Below are positions 55,001 through 63,147 of a stretch of DNA of 64,000 nucleotides, in pieces; position 1 is the first letter of the stretch; every line of letters begins with the position of its first letter. The position numbers and the translations under genes were made by a program. The notes beneath the pieces were generated by a model, which was not told where the DNA came from, did no database searches, and was given only the letters and a program-made list of their open reading frames with translations. Location: positions 124,001 through 188,000 of the forward strand of contig NZ_VSSP01000007.1 in the NCBI RefSeq assembly GCF_008312895.1, in the 5' to 3' direction. This stretch comes from Luteimonas suaedae (lineage in GTDB: Bacteria > Pseudomonadota > Gammaproteobacteria > Xanthomonadales > Xanthomonadaceae).

Positions 55001-55464
55001 TGATCGAGGCCGGCTACCGCTTCGGCCGGGAACGCTGGGAGGCCGAGCCGTTCCTGCAGTACGCCAACATCCGCGTCCATCACGATGCGATCGACGAGGC
55101 CGGTGGTTCCGCGGCGCTGCACGGCCCACGGGTCGCCAACCGCGTCAACGTCGGCACCTTGGGTGCACGCTTCGCCATCCATCTCAACGCGAGCGGCCAG
55201 GAACAGACCTGGCTGAGCCTGCGCGGCATGCTGGGCTATCAGCGCGTCGGCGGCCACCGCACGCCGGAGACCTGGCTGGCGTTCGACGGCAGCGACGCGT
55301 TCGGCGTCCGCGGCGTGCCGGTGGAGAAGAATGCGGTGGTGGCCGAAGCCGGATTCGCGGCCCGCACCAGCGCGCACACGATGCTGGAGTTCGGCTACAG
55401 CGGCCAGCATGCCAGCGACGCCAGGGAACACGGCGTCAACGTCCGTTTCTCCGCGAGGTTCTAG
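52075..55464 (+). CDS. Subtilisin-type serine protease autotransporter (type Va)
   Basis: A 1129-residue autotransporter. A long signal ends near ATAAAQ (about 41). The S8 protease domain (about 60-520) has catalytic Asp90 (LGILDTG), His135 (HGTHTAG) and Ser459 (GTSMATPH). Residues ~150-200 and ~370-450 are insertions relative to plain subtilisins. A PATR-type beta-helix region (about 555-660, GAGWLRLSGDNSFAGASVRA) leads to a C-terminal barrel (about 845-1129) ending in RFSARF. Such proteins are secreted with help from TamA/TamB, which are encoded shortly downstream. Length and layout fit NalP/AasP-like autotransporters. Confidence 0.92.
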   Translation: MRPASRRRTAAGSTPRPARSSLSHAVACALLLGVSATAAAQDYQEPGAIGDPDSWVTDEFKADWGLAAVNAHHAYARGLTGAGARLGILDTGAMADHPEFAGSGRLHPILSSVEFQDSTPWKADGGIGRLVFGDHGTHTAGTIAASRDGFGMHGVAFGTNLFVASGYALDRTIELVGEGTEDNYGILGEINKYLEEQNKQLPPDRQLPLLDKDEVLALLPGEWSADPFDPRLVADGFDQMAEQGVRVISNSWGRTADLGSGFEAIAQTYEDVRRQDQPMHDAAVRAVRDHGVLFVFAAGNSGNESTLTHADVEPSLPAFIPALESHWVSVVSVTSDLERSGFSSICGEARDWCIAAPGSGITSTGFDPYDDSESRLNLVAFLLAEAKRRQSEGETAAEVLENVRQALISEATPEQLKQLQDLYALVGIDFTQPNAFATALTDMLPTEHEPLYKDMDGTSMATPHVTGALGLLFERFPYLTATQVRDVMFTTAADLGAAGVDEIYGWGLLDLEKAIEGPGMLRYDTVVDMDQAAGGAKVWEGDAWDDWTNDIGGPGRLFKDGAGWLRLSGDNSFAGASVRAGILELDGDNALTGDVEVVGGNLILNGSLQGSALQVFENGFALIAGTVSGGSTWVAGGLGGDGALGDATIVGTIAPGDGFGRGIGALTFNGDYTQAAGSVYRVDLSADASDRIAVGGGADLQGGSVAAAAMPGESVLGQRYRILSADGGVDGSFAGLDTSAWDVPFLSFDLAYSPFAVDLDVSRGASFASVAATWNQTSTATALDGLSDSDSLLQSLVYLNGEQAVAAFDQLSGELYPSLRSVLVESSRAPRAAVMARAGSGADGFAMQGREDRGHGLWVDAHRGGGHIDGDGNAHRIDHSTRDLLLGYDHRFAAGWQAGAMIGTGRTDFDVRGLGDRGHADNRLFGVYGGGHWGGFGVRAAWIQAHHDIDTERRIVFAGFDERASATFDGRTRQAVIEAGYRFGRERWEAEPFLQYANIRVHHDAIDEAGGSAALHGPRVANRVNVGTLGARFAIHLNASGQEQTWLSLRGMLGYQRVGGHRTPETWLAFDGSDAFGVRGVPVEKNAVVAEAGFAARTSAHTMLEFGYSGQHASDAREHGVNVRFSARF

Positions 55465-55479
55465 GTTGCGCGGGAACGT

Positions 55480-55845
55480 ATGACCGGATGGGTTGCAATT
55501 GCGGCATATCGATGCCGGATCGACGGCGTCCCGACGGACGCGGTCGACTTCCAGGTTCGATACTTCGATCTTCCCGCCCCCTCCGACGTAGAGGCTGTGC
55601 TGCGGAACGAACCGCCGTGTGAGTACGAGAATCATCGGGATGAGACGGTGAGTTGGCCGTTGGCCCGGATCCTGGTGATCCAGGACCTGATGATCGCGGC
55701 ATCTGGAGATGAAATTGCCGGATTCAGGGCCGGCGTCGAAACGCTGTCCGCGTTGGCCGGCGAGATGCGGCCCAACCGTTTCCCCGACCCCACGCCCGCG
55801 GTTGCAGCAGATGATGCCGGCCTGCACGACGGTCCGGGAGAGGTG
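55480..55845 (+). other. Possible DUF4288-like coding remnant, in frame with the following lipoprotein gene
   Basis: An open frame of about 120 codons beginning with ATG at 55480. Its first ~85 residues (MTGWVAIAAYRCRIDGVPTD, YENHRDETVSWPLARILVIQ, DLMIAASGDEIAGFRAG) resemble the DUF4288 family in length and motif pattern. It then loses protein character and runs without a stop into the lipoprotein gene at 55846. So either a small gene has been truncated or fused, or the similarity is chance. No good ribosome site before 55480. Confidence 0.4.
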
Positions 55846-56223
55846 ATGCGCATCACACGTGTTGCCGGCGCCGGCCTGCTCCTGATCGCCGGCATCGCCT
55901 GCAGCCTGCCGCCGCCGGCTCCGGCCACGTCCGCGCCGCCGTCCCGGCCGGACGAGCGCACCAGGGAGCGTGTCCGCCAGCCGGGGATTACCGTTCCCGG
56001 GAGCCAGGTCGGGCTGCCGGACCGTGCACGGGCCGGCAGCATCATCGAAGGGCGTGCACCGGCCGGCTCGCGGGTCGAAGCCGCGGGCCAGACGCTGGAG
56101 GTCGGGGAAGACATGCGTTTCCGCTTGCGGATCCCCGCGGGTGCACACGGCGCGGTGCCGGTGCGGATCGTCCGCCCGGACCGCACGGTGCTGGTCTTGC
56201 GGGTGATGGTCGACGAGCGCTGA
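55846..56223 (+). CDS. Small predicted lipoprotein
   Basis: A 125-residue lipoprotein with signal MRITRVAGAGLLLIAGIACS, probable lipidated Cys19. A Pro-rich linker follows, then a domain (about 55-120) with GSIIEGRAPAGSRVEAAGQT and FRLRIPAGAHGAVPVRIVRP. The latter resembles the N-terminal beta domain of some exported M23 peptidases, but the catalytic domain is missing. GGGAGAGG stands right before the ATG, which is why this start is chosen over 55480. Confidence 0.62.
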   Translation: MRITRVAGAGLLLIAGIACSLPPPAPATSAPPSRPDERTRERVRQPGITVPGSQVGLPDRARAGSIIEGRAPAGSRVEAAGQTLEVGEDMRFRLRIPAGAHGAVPVRIVRPDRTVLVLRVMVDER

Positions 56224-56334
56224 TGTGCCGGGATGGAGCCCGGTGAACCATGTGCGCTTGCCGTCGGTGTCCTGTGCGGCCGGGTTTTTCCGATGCAGGG
56301 AGTGGGTATATCCCTCACAAAGGAGTTGATGCTG

Positions 56335-56706
56335 ATGAAAACCCTCTCGTGTCTTGCCGTGGTTGCGAGCGTTGCCTTGGCGGCCTGCGCACCGAAACCC
56401 GAGAACGTCAAGCCGACGTACGCGTCGCAGGCGGTCTACAACAACCTGTCCTGCGATCAGATCGCCGCGGAGTCGGTGACGGTTTCGAACAAGGCCCACG
56501 ACGCCGCCAATCTCGAGCGCAAGCATCGCCGCCAGGATCAGGGCATCACCGCTGCCGGGCTGGTCGTGTTCTGGCCGGCGCTGTTCTTCGCCCACGGGCA
56601 CAATGCATCCTCGGCGACCAACCTGGCTGCCCTGAAGGGCGAGATGGAAGCCCTTGAAGCCGCCTCGGCCAGCAAGAACTGCGGTATCGAATTCCAGCGC
56701 ACCTGA
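56335..56706 (+). CDS. Small predicted lipoprotein with a membrane-like segment
   Basis: A 123-residue lipoprotein: signal MKTLSCLAVVASVALAACAP, Cys18 lipidated. The mature protein has YNNLSCDQIAAESVTVSNKA, one hydrophobic segment (ITAAGLVVFWPALFFAHG) and Cys near the end (NCGIEFQRT). Such proteins with one hydrophobic stretch are often of unknown function. AAGGAG lies nine bases before the ATG at 56335; an in-frame ATG at 56329 is an alternative. A strong hairpin follows the gene. Confidence 0.72.
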   Translation: MKTLSCLAVVASVALAACAPKPENVKPTYASQAVYNNLSCDQIAAESVTVSNKAHDAANLERKHRRQDQGITAAGLVVFWPALFFAHGHNASSATNLAALKGEMEALEAASASKNCGIEFQRT

Positions 56707-56733
56707 TTCCACTTCCATCGGCATGACGCCGGA

Positions 56734-56763
56734 CCGGCCAGGGACGATCACGTCCCTGGCCGG
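56734..56763 (+). terminator. Perfect 13-bp hairpin downstream of the small lipoprotein gene
   Basis: CCGGCCAGGGACG (56734-56746), loop ATCA, and CGTCCCTGGCCGG (56751-56763) form a 13-bp perfect stem 28 bases after the stop codon. It has no T-run, so intrinsic termination is only partly supported; it may also act as an RNA-stabilising hairpin. Position between tandem genes fits a terminator. Confidence 0.5.
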
Positions 56764-56888
56764 TGAGGCCGCCTCGTCTCCTGCCGCACGCGGCGCGGCA
56801 GAACATGTGCGCAGCACCTCCACGAATGCGGCACGTCGTCGACCGCTTCGCTGATCGCGATTTGCCAGACCATGTTAAGGAAGATTTG

Positions 56889-58718
56889 ATGGCGGCCCGG
56901 TATGCTCGCCGCATGCCTGCCTGTTCCCGTTTTCCACCCGCCCAGACCCCGCGTCTGCCGGCGCTGTTGTTGTCGGGGCTGTTTTTGTTCGGCAGCGGCA
57001 CGGCACAGGCCGTAGAGGTGGGCGAGGTCGAGATCCGCGGCCTCGACGAGGCCATGACCGAGAACGTGCGGGTGTCGCTGTCGCTGGTCGACGCCATCGG
57101 CAAGGACGTGCCCGGCCGGCGCCTGGGCTACATGATCCGCGAGGTCGAGGATCAGACCCGCGAGGCGCTGGAGCCGTTCGGCTACTACTCGCCGGACATC
57201 CAGGTGGAACCCCAGCGCGGCGGGGGCGCGGTGTCGGTGACCGTCACCGTCGACCCGGGCGAGCCGGTGCGGGTGCGCAACAGCGATATCGCCATCATCG
57301 GCGCCGGCAGCGACGACCGTTACCTGCGCCGGGACCTGGGCGCGTTCGCGCCGTCGCCCGGGGCGGTGTTCGATCACGCCGTGTACGAGGCGAGCAAGGC
57401 GCGGATCAGCCGGCGCCTGGCCGAACGCGGCTATTTCGACGCCGACTTCAGCGCCCGCCGGGTGGCGGTGACGCGCGCCGAGCAGGCCGCGGACATCGAG
57501 CTGGTCTGGACCAGCGGCGAGCGCTACGACATGGGGACGATCACCTTCACGCAGGAGCCGGAATCGATCGTCAACGACGACCTGCTGGAAAAACTCATCT
57601 ACTGGAACGAAGGCGAGTACTACCACCAGGGCCGCCTGGATCGCCTGCGCACCTCGCTGATGCGGCTGGACTACTTCAGCCGCATCGACATCAGCCCGCA
57701 ACCGGAGAACGCCGGCGCCGACCGCCAGGTGCCGGTCGATGTCACGCTCTCGCCGGCCAAGCGCAAGGTGCAGACCGCGGGCGTCAGCTACGGCACCGAC
57801 AGCGGCGCCGGCATCCGCCTGGGCGAGGAACGCCGCTACGTCAACCGCCGCGGCCACAAGGCGCTGTGGCAGCTGGACTACGCGCAGCGCCGCAAGACCC
57901 TCACCCTGCAGTACCGCATCCCCGCCTTCGCCTGGCTCGACGGCTGGTACACCGTGAGCCTGCAGGCCGCCGACGAACAGACCGACTACATCGACACCCG
58001 GCGCGTGGAACTGGTCGGCAGCCGCAGCGGCCAGTACAACCAGCACCTCAACCTGATCGCCTCGATGCACGTGCTGCGCGAGCGCTGGGCCTACGTGGAG
58101 GAAAACGGCGACGCGCCCGACGTGGAGCCGGACTACCGCTACGCCACCTTCAGCTATCCATCGCTGCGCGCCGAGTACGTCAATGTCGACGATCGCATCT
58201 TCCCGACCCGCGGCATCGGCGGCAACATCGTGCTGCGCGGCGGCGTCGAGGGCGTGGGCTCGGACGCGTCGTTCGCGCAGATCCACGCCCGCGCCAGCTG
58301 GTACCGCGGCATCGGCGAGCGCAACCGGCTGATCGTGCGCGGCGAACTCGGCCACACCTATACCGACGCGCTGGTCGACATGCCGCCGAGCCTGCGCTTC
58401 TACGCCGGCGGCGATCGCAGCATCCGCGGCTACGACTGGCGCGAGGTCGGCCCGCGGCTGGGCGATTTCGCGGTCGGCGCCAAGAACGTCACCACCGGCA
58501 GCGTCGAGTTCGAGCACTACTTCGAAAACAGCTTCGGCGTCGCTGGTTTCGTCGACAGCGGCAGCGCCTTCGACGACAGGCCGGACTTCCACACCGGCGT
58601 CGGCATCGGCGTGCGCTGGCGTTCGCCGGTGGGCCCGCTGCGTTTCGACATCGCCCGCGGCCTCGACGATCCCGACTCGCCGTTCACCCTGCATCTCGAC
58701 ATCGGCTCAACGTTCTGA
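56889..58718 (+). CDS. tamA: Translocation and assembly module outer-membrane protein TamA
   Basis: A 609-residue Omp85-family protein that works with TamB to insert autotransporters and other barrels in the outer membrane. A signal (to about GTAQA) is followed by three POTRA domains (about 45-285: VEVGEVEIRGLDEAMTENVR, LEPFGYYSPDIQVEP) and a 16-strand barrel ending in DIGSTF. The barrel contains the Omp85 lid motif GGDRSIRGY at about 525. The ATG at 56889 has AAGGAAG before it. tamB starts in its stop codon. Confidence 0.93.
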   Translation: MAARYARRMPACSRFPPAQTPRLPALLLSGLFLFGSGTAQAVEVGEVEIRGLDEAMTENVRVSLSLVDAIGKDVPGRRLGYMIREVEDQTREALEPFGYYSPDIQVEPQRGGGAVSVTVTVDPGEPVRVRNSDIAIIGAGSDDRYLRRDLGAFAPSPGAVFDHAVYEASKARISRRLAERGYFDADFSARRVAVTRAEQAADIELVWTSGERYDMGTITFTQEPESIVNDDLLEKLIYWNEGEYYHQGRLDRLRTSLMRLDYFSRIDISPQPENAGADRQVPVDVTLSPAKRKVQTAGVSYGTDSGAGIRLGEERRYVNRRGHKALWQLDYAQRRKTLTLQYRIPAFAWLDGWYTVSLQAADEQTDYIDTRRVELVGSRSGQYNQHLNLIASMHVLRERWAYVEENGDAPDVEPDYRYATFSYPSLRAEYVNVDDRIFPTRGIGGNIVLRGGVEGVGSDASFAQIHARASWYRGIGERNRLIVRGELGHTYTDALVDMPPSLRFYAGGDRSIRGYDWREVGPRLGDFAVGAKNVTTGSVEFEHYFENSFGVAGFVDSGSAFDDRPDFHTGVGIGVRWRSPVGPLRFDIARGLDDPDSPFTLHLDIGSTF

Positions 58719-61700
58719 TGGCCCCGATCCTGCGCCGCCGCCGGCTCGATCCGGACCTCACGCCCGAAGAGCGCGAAGCGCGCATCGCCGAACTGCGCGC
58801 GCGCCGGCGTGCGCGACTGCGCTGGCTGGCGCTGCGCTCGGCGATCGGCCTGGGCGTGCTGCTGCTGGCGGCGGGCCTGCTGGCCTACTGGCTGCTGATG
58901 ACCCTGGGCGGCCGCGATTTCCTGCTGGCGCAGGTGGTGGCGCGGCTGCCGGCCGGCACCGCCCTGGAATGGCGCGAGGCGGAAGGGCCGGCCTCGGGCC
59001 CGCTGACCATGCACGACGTGCGCTTCACGATGAAAAGCTGTCCCGACCGCGACGGCGAGCCGGTACCGTACGGCCAGTGCACCGATCCCCGGACGCTGAC
59101 GTTCGCGGCCGCACGCGTCACCATCGACCCCGACATCCGCCCGCTGCTCGGCCGCCTGCTGCGGCTGGACACGCTGGTGATCGAGGACGCGGTGCTGACC
59201 CTGCCGCCGTCCGGCGACGCGCCGGTCGAACTGCCGCGCTGGCCCGAGTCGCTGCCGCAGATCGGGCCGCTGCCGCTGGCGCTGCAGGCCGATGCGATCG
59301 TCGTCGACGACTTCCGCGTGATTGGCGCGGAAGGTCCGCTGATCGACATCCACAGCCTGCGCGGCGGGCTAGACGCGCGCGACGGTCGCCTGCGCGTCGA
59401 GCGGCTGCAGGCCGACAGCGACCGCGGCCGCTTCACCCTGCACGGCGAATACGCACCGCGCGCCGACTACCGCATGGACCTGACCGGCACGGCGGTGCTG
59501 CCGGCGCCGGCCGGCCGCACCCGGCCGCGCATCGGCCTGGTCGCGCGCGGCGACGTGACGCGGCTGGACGTGGCGATCTCCGGCCATGCGCCGGCCCCGG
59601 CGCGCGCGGTGCTCACCCTGCGTGGCCGCGACAACCCCGGCTGGCGGCTGCGTGCCGACGCCGAGGCGCTTGACCCCGGCCTGTTGGCCGGCAGTGGCGA
59701 GCCCGGCATGCCGATCGCGTTCGAACTCGCCGCCGACGGCGTCGGCGGCGAGGCGAAACTGCAGGGGCGATTCGCGCAGGGCGACTTCGCCGCCGAACTG
59801 CTGCCCTCGGTGCTGCGGCTGCAGGACCAAGTGATCGAAGCCGAACCGCTGGCGCTGGCGCTGTTCGACGGCACCGTGACCCTGCGCGGGCGCGCCGATT
59901 TCCGCGACAGCGCCGATCCCACCGGCAAGTTCGCGGTGACGGCGCGCGAGCTGCGCTGGGGCGGCGCCGCGGCCGCGGACGGCACCCCCGGCGTGCCGGT
60001 CACCGCCGATGCCGACTTCGGCGTCGCCGGGCGCATGGCCGCCTGGGCGGCGATCGGCAAGGCCACCCTGGCCCGCGACGGCGAGAGCGCGACGGTCGAG
60101 CTGGACGGCCGCGGCGACGGCGAGCGCATGACCCTGCGCACCCTGCGCGCGACGATGCCCAGCGGCACCCTCGACGGCCAGGGCGAGGTCGCCTGGGCGC
60201 CGGCGCTGGGCTGGAACATCGATGCGACGCTCGATGGCTTCGATCCCGGCTATTTCGTGCCCGACTGGGACGGCGCGGTGAACGGACGCCTGGCGACCCG
60301 CGGCACCACTCGCAACGACGGCGGCCTCGACATCGCCGTCGATGCCGAAGAGTTCGATGGTCGCCTGCGCGGTCGCGCACTGGCGGGCCGCGGCCGCTTC
60401 GCCATGCGCGGCCCGGCCGCCGATGCCGCTGAGGACGCGCCCAGCCACTACGAGGGCGAGATCGCGTTGTCGCTCGGCGACAGCCGCGTCGACGCCCGCG
60501 GCAGCGTCACCGACACCCTCGACATCGACGCCGAACTGGCGCCGCTGCAGCTCGACGACTTCCTGCCGGACGCGCGCGGCCGGCTCGACGGGCAGCTGCG
60601 ATTGACCGGTGCACGCACCGCGCCCGATATCGACGTCGACCTCGACGGCAGCGGCCTGGCCTGGGGCGCCTACGGCGCCGAGCAGGCCGCCATCCGTGGC
60701 CGCCTGCCGTGGCAGCGCGGCCGCGAGGGCCAGCTCGACATCGATGCCAGCGGCGTCAACGCGGGCGTCGCGCTGGACACGGTGTCGGTGCAGGCCAGCG
60801 GTGCGATCGAATCGCTGCGCGCGAGCGCCAGCGTGCGCGGCGAGATCGGCGCGCTCGACCTGACCGGCAGCGCCGAGCAGCGCGGCGGCGGCTGGCGGGG
60901 CGTGCTGGAATCGCTGCGGCTGGCGCCGACACGCGGCGCCGCCTGGACCCTGCAGGGCCCGGCCCGCTTCGCCCAGGACGGCGCCAACTGGCGGGTGTCC
61001 GAGTCCTGCTTCGGCAGCGACGGCGGCGGCTCGCTCTGCGTCGAAGCCGACTGGCCGCGCAACGGCCTGACCGCCACTGGCCGGCAGCTGCCACTGGCGC
61101 TGGCCGAGCCGTACCTGCCCGAGCGCGACGACGGCCGCCCGTGGCAGCTGCGTGGCGAGATCGCACTCGATGCGCGCGTGCGCCCGGCCGGCAATGCCTA
61201 CAGCGGCAACGTCAGCGTGCGCTCGGACGAGGGCGGCCTGCGCTTCAGCGAGCGCGCGCGGCGCGACGTGATCAGCTACGGCGCGCTGCAGCTCGATGCC
61301 GAGTTCGATCCACAGGCGATCACCGGCACGCTGTCGACGGTGATCGACGAACGCGGCCGCGTGCGCGCCGAGGTGCGCACCGGCTGGGATGCCTATTCGG
61401 CGCTGGCGGGCCAGATCAACGTCGACATCGACGAGCTGACCTGGCTGGAGCTGTTCTCGCCGGACATCGTCGAGCCGCAGGGGCGGCTTGCGGGCCAGGT
61501 CACGCTGGGCGGCACCCGCGCCGAACCGCAGCTGGCCGGACAAGCGCAGCTGAGCGATTTCGGCACCGAGATCCCCTCGCTGGCGATCGCACTGACCGAG
61601 GGCAACGTGCGCCTGGACGCGCTGGCCGACGGCAGCGCCCGGATCGCCGGCAGCGTGCGTTCCGGCCCAGGCACGCTGAACATCGACGGCACGCTCGGCT

Positions 61701-62668
61701 GGGGCGACGCCGCGGCGACGCCGCTCGAACTCGCCCTGCGCGGCGAGAACCTGCTGGTCTCCGACACCCGCGACCTGCGCGCGATCGCCAATCCCGACCT
61801 GACCGTGCGCTACGGCGCCGGCCGGCCGCTGGCGGTCACCGGCACGGTCACGGTGCCCGAGGCGCGGATCGACCTGGAGCGGCTGGACGACGGCGTGTCG
61901 GCCTCGCCCGACGTGGTGGTGCTCGACCCGGCCGACCCCAACGACGGCCCGCCGACCGTGCTGCAGCTCGACCTGACGCTGGCGATGGGCGAGGACGTCG
62001 TGCTCAACGGCTTCGGTCTCGAGGGCACGCTCGGCGGCGAACTGCGGGTGCGGCAGACGCCCGGGCGCGAGATGCGCGGCAGCGGCACGCTGCAGGTCGG
62101 CGGCCGCTACAAGGCCTACGGCCAGGAACTGCGCATCACCCGCGGCAACCTGGTCTGGAGCAACGACATCATCTCCGACCCGGTACTCGACATCCGCGCC
62201 GAGCGCCGGATCGAGGCAGAGGAGCTGACCGCCGGGATCGACGTCACCGGTCGCGCCTCGGCGCCGCAGGCCAATGTCTGGACCGATCCGTCCCGCGACC
62301 AGTCCGAGGCCCTGGCCTACCTGGCGCTGGGCCGCTCGCTGTCCAGCGTGACCGGCGACGAGAGCCGTCAGCTCGACGCGGCCTCGGCGGCGCTGTCGGC
62401 CGGCGGCGGGCTGCTGGCCTCGCAGCTCGGCGCCAGCATCGGCCTGGACGACGCCGGCGTCAGCCACTCGCGCGCGCTCGGCGGCAGCGTGCTCGGCGTC
62501 GGCAAGCAGCTGTCGCCGCGGCTGTACGTCGGTTTCGGCGTGTCCCTGCTCGGCACCGGCCAGGTGCTGACCCTGAAATACCTGCTCAGCCGCGGCTTCG
62601 ACATCGAGATCGAGTCCAGCACCCTCGAGAACCGCGGCTCGCTGAATTGGCGGCGGGAGACGGACTGA
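58718..62668 (+). CDS. tamB: Translocation and assembly module protein TamB
   Basis: A 1316-residue inner-membrane anchored periplasmic protein. One N-terminal membrane helix at about 39-62 (IGLGVLLLAAGLLAYWLLMT), a long beta-taco rod of repeats, and the DUF490 (TamB) C-terminal domain from about 950 to the end (VTVPEARIDLERLDDGVSAS, GGRYKAYGQELRITRGNLVW, RGFDIEIESSTLENRGSLNW). Its ATG overlaps the tamA stop (TGATG), so the two are coupled. The long open frame upstream in this phase is not part of the gene. Confidence 0.95.
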   Translation: MAPILRRRRLDPDLTPEEREARIAELRARRRARLRWLALRSAIGLGVLLLAAGLLAYWLLMTLGGRDFLLAQVVARLPAGTALEWREAEGPASGPLTMHDVRFTMKSCPDRDGEPVPYGQCTDPRTLTFAAARVTIDPDIRPLLGRLLRLDTLVIEDAVLTLPPSGDAPVELPRWPESLPQIGPLPLALQADAIVVDDFRVIGAEGPLIDIHSLRGGLDARDGRLRVERLQADSDRGRFTLHGEYAPRADYRMDLTGTAVLPAPAGRTRPRIGLVARGDVTRLDVAISGHAPAPARAVLTLRGRDNPGWRLRADAEALDPGLLAGSGEPGMPIAFELAADGVGGEAKLQGRFAQGDFAAELLPSVLRLQDQVIEAEPLALALFDGTVTLRGRADFRDSADPTGKFAVTARELRWGGAAAADGTPGVPVTADADFGVAGRMAAWAAIGKATLARDGESATVELDGRGDGERMTLRTLRATMPSGTLDGQGEVAWAPALGWNIDATLDGFDPGYFVPDWDGAVNGRLATRGTTRNDGGLDIAVDAEEFDGRLRGRALAGRGRFAMRGPAADAAEDAPSHYEGEIALSLGDSRVDARGSVTDTLDIDAELAPLQLDDFLPDARGRLDGQLRLTGARTAPDIDVDLDGSGLAWGAYGAEQAAIRGRLPWQRGREGQLDIDASGVNAGVALDTVSVQASGAIESLRASASVRGEIGALDLTGSAEQRGGGWRGVLESLRLAPTRGAAWTLQGPARFAQDGANWRVSESCFGSDGGGSLCVEADWPRNGLTATGRQLPLALAEPYLPERDDGRPWQLRGEIALDARVRPAGNAYSGNVSVRSDEGGLRFSERARRDVISYGALQLDAEFDPQAITGTLSTVIDERGRVRAEVRTGWDAYSALAGQINVDIDELTWLELFSPDIVEPQGRLAGQVTLGGTRAEPQLAGQAQLSDFGTEIPSLAIALTEGNVRLDALADGSARIAGSVRSGPGTLNIDGTLGWGDAAATPLELALRGENLLVSDTRDLRAIANPDLTVRYGAGRPLAVTGTVTVPEARIDLERLDDGVSASPDVVVLDPADPNDGPPTVLQLDLTLAMGEDVVLNGFGLEGTLGGELRVRQTPGREMRGSGTLQVGGRYKAYGQELRITRGNLVWSNDIISDPVLDIRAERRIEAEELTAGIDVTGRASAPQANVWTDPSRDQSEALAYLALGRSLSSVTGDESRQLDAASAALSAGGGLLASQLGASIGLDDAGVSHSRALGGSVLGVGKQLSPRLYVGFGVSLLGTGQVLTLKYLLSRGFDIEIESSTLENRGSLNWRRETD

Positions 62669-62669
62669 A

Positions 62670-62786
62670 GAGCCGGGAATCGGGAATGGGGAGTCGGGAA
62701 TCGTAAGAGCTGGCTCGGAAGCGGCGGACCGAAGCCTGATGGCGTCTGGCTTCATACCATTCCCGTCTCCCCATTCCCGATTCCCG
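62670..62786. repeat. Inverted repeat built from CGGGAAT heptamers, downstream of tamB
   Basis: CGGGAATCGGGAATGGGGAG (62672 on) and its inverted copy (62758-62786, reading CATTCCCGTCTCCCCATTCC) flank about 58 bases. The arms are made of degenerate CGGGAAT units like those near rdgC. Folded, this could be a long hairpin terminator for tamB. The spacer shows nothing else. Confidence 0.7.
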
Positions 62787-62791
62787 CCCAA

Positions 62792-62827
62792 TAAAAAGCC
62801 CCGCAGGCAGGGGGGGCCGGCGGGGCT
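62792..62827 (-). terminator. Rho-independent terminator of the sX13-like RNA
   Basis: On the minus strand AGCCCCGC (62827-62820) pairs with GCGGGGCT (62804-62797), separated by a C-rich 15-base loop and followed by a run of T's (62797-62793). It is the best intrinsic terminator in the window and ends the RNA described next. Confidence 0.85.
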
Positions 62828-62914
62828 CGGTGGAACGGGGCTCGGGGAGAAGCCTTACGTTCCGGGATCACTCCAGGGGAAGGGAGAGATCAGCGACAGA
62901 CGTTGCATCTGTCG
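62792..62914 (-). ncRNA. sX13-like small regulatory RNA, downstream of polA
   Basis: No ORF explains 62792-62914. On the minus strand it folds into hairpins with C-rich loops: CTCC/GGAG (62886-62883 with 62874-62871) with loop CTTCCCCT; GGAAC-GGCT/AGCC-GTTCC (62863-62832) with loop TCTCCCCG; and the terminator hairpin with loop CCCCCCC. A 5' hairpin with stem GCGACAG/CTGTCGC lies at 62915-62893. A CATATA box at 62925-62920 may be the -10, which puts the 5' end near 62912 and the length near 120 bases. In Xanthomonas, sX13 is encoded next to polA, is ~115 nt and has C-rich loops that pair with G-rich ribosome sites, so this is probably its homologue (from memory, not searched). Confidence 0.75.
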
Positions 62915-63147
62915 CGAGCTATATGACCACTTCGCACATGGATGGTTCGTGAAGATTCCGATCATTTCCCGGAAGAATTCAGCCACCGTTTACCCGAAGG
63001 GGCCATTTTCGGATCGGCGCCGGATCCGCGCCTGACGCTTCTATCAGCCAGAAGGCCCCGGGACGTCGAAAAACACGCCAGGAGCGGCCCGCCCCCGGTG
63101 GGCCGAAGCCCGGTTCAGGAAGGCCGGGCGCCCGCCGGCACGGGCGG
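62915..63147. other. Leader of the sX13-like RNA and polA 3' flank
   Basis: This stretch separates polA (ending at 63148, minus strand) from the sRNA. It includes the probable sRNA promoter (CATATA at 62925-62920 on the minus strand) and the polA downstream region. I see no ORF with coding character here. A G/C-rich inverted stretch around 63085-63145 could be the polA terminator but lacks a T-run. Confidence 0.45.

Noticed and set aside
53479-56823. 1114-codon open frame on the minus strand over the autotransporter region
   Set aside because: It is antisense to the autotransporter gene and the lipoprotein genes and shows no recognisable motif; it is a GC-rich shadow.
59369-62791. 1140-codon open frame on the minus strand over tamB
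   Set aside because: It is antisense to tamB, with typical shadow composition (Arg/Gln/Ala/His-rich).
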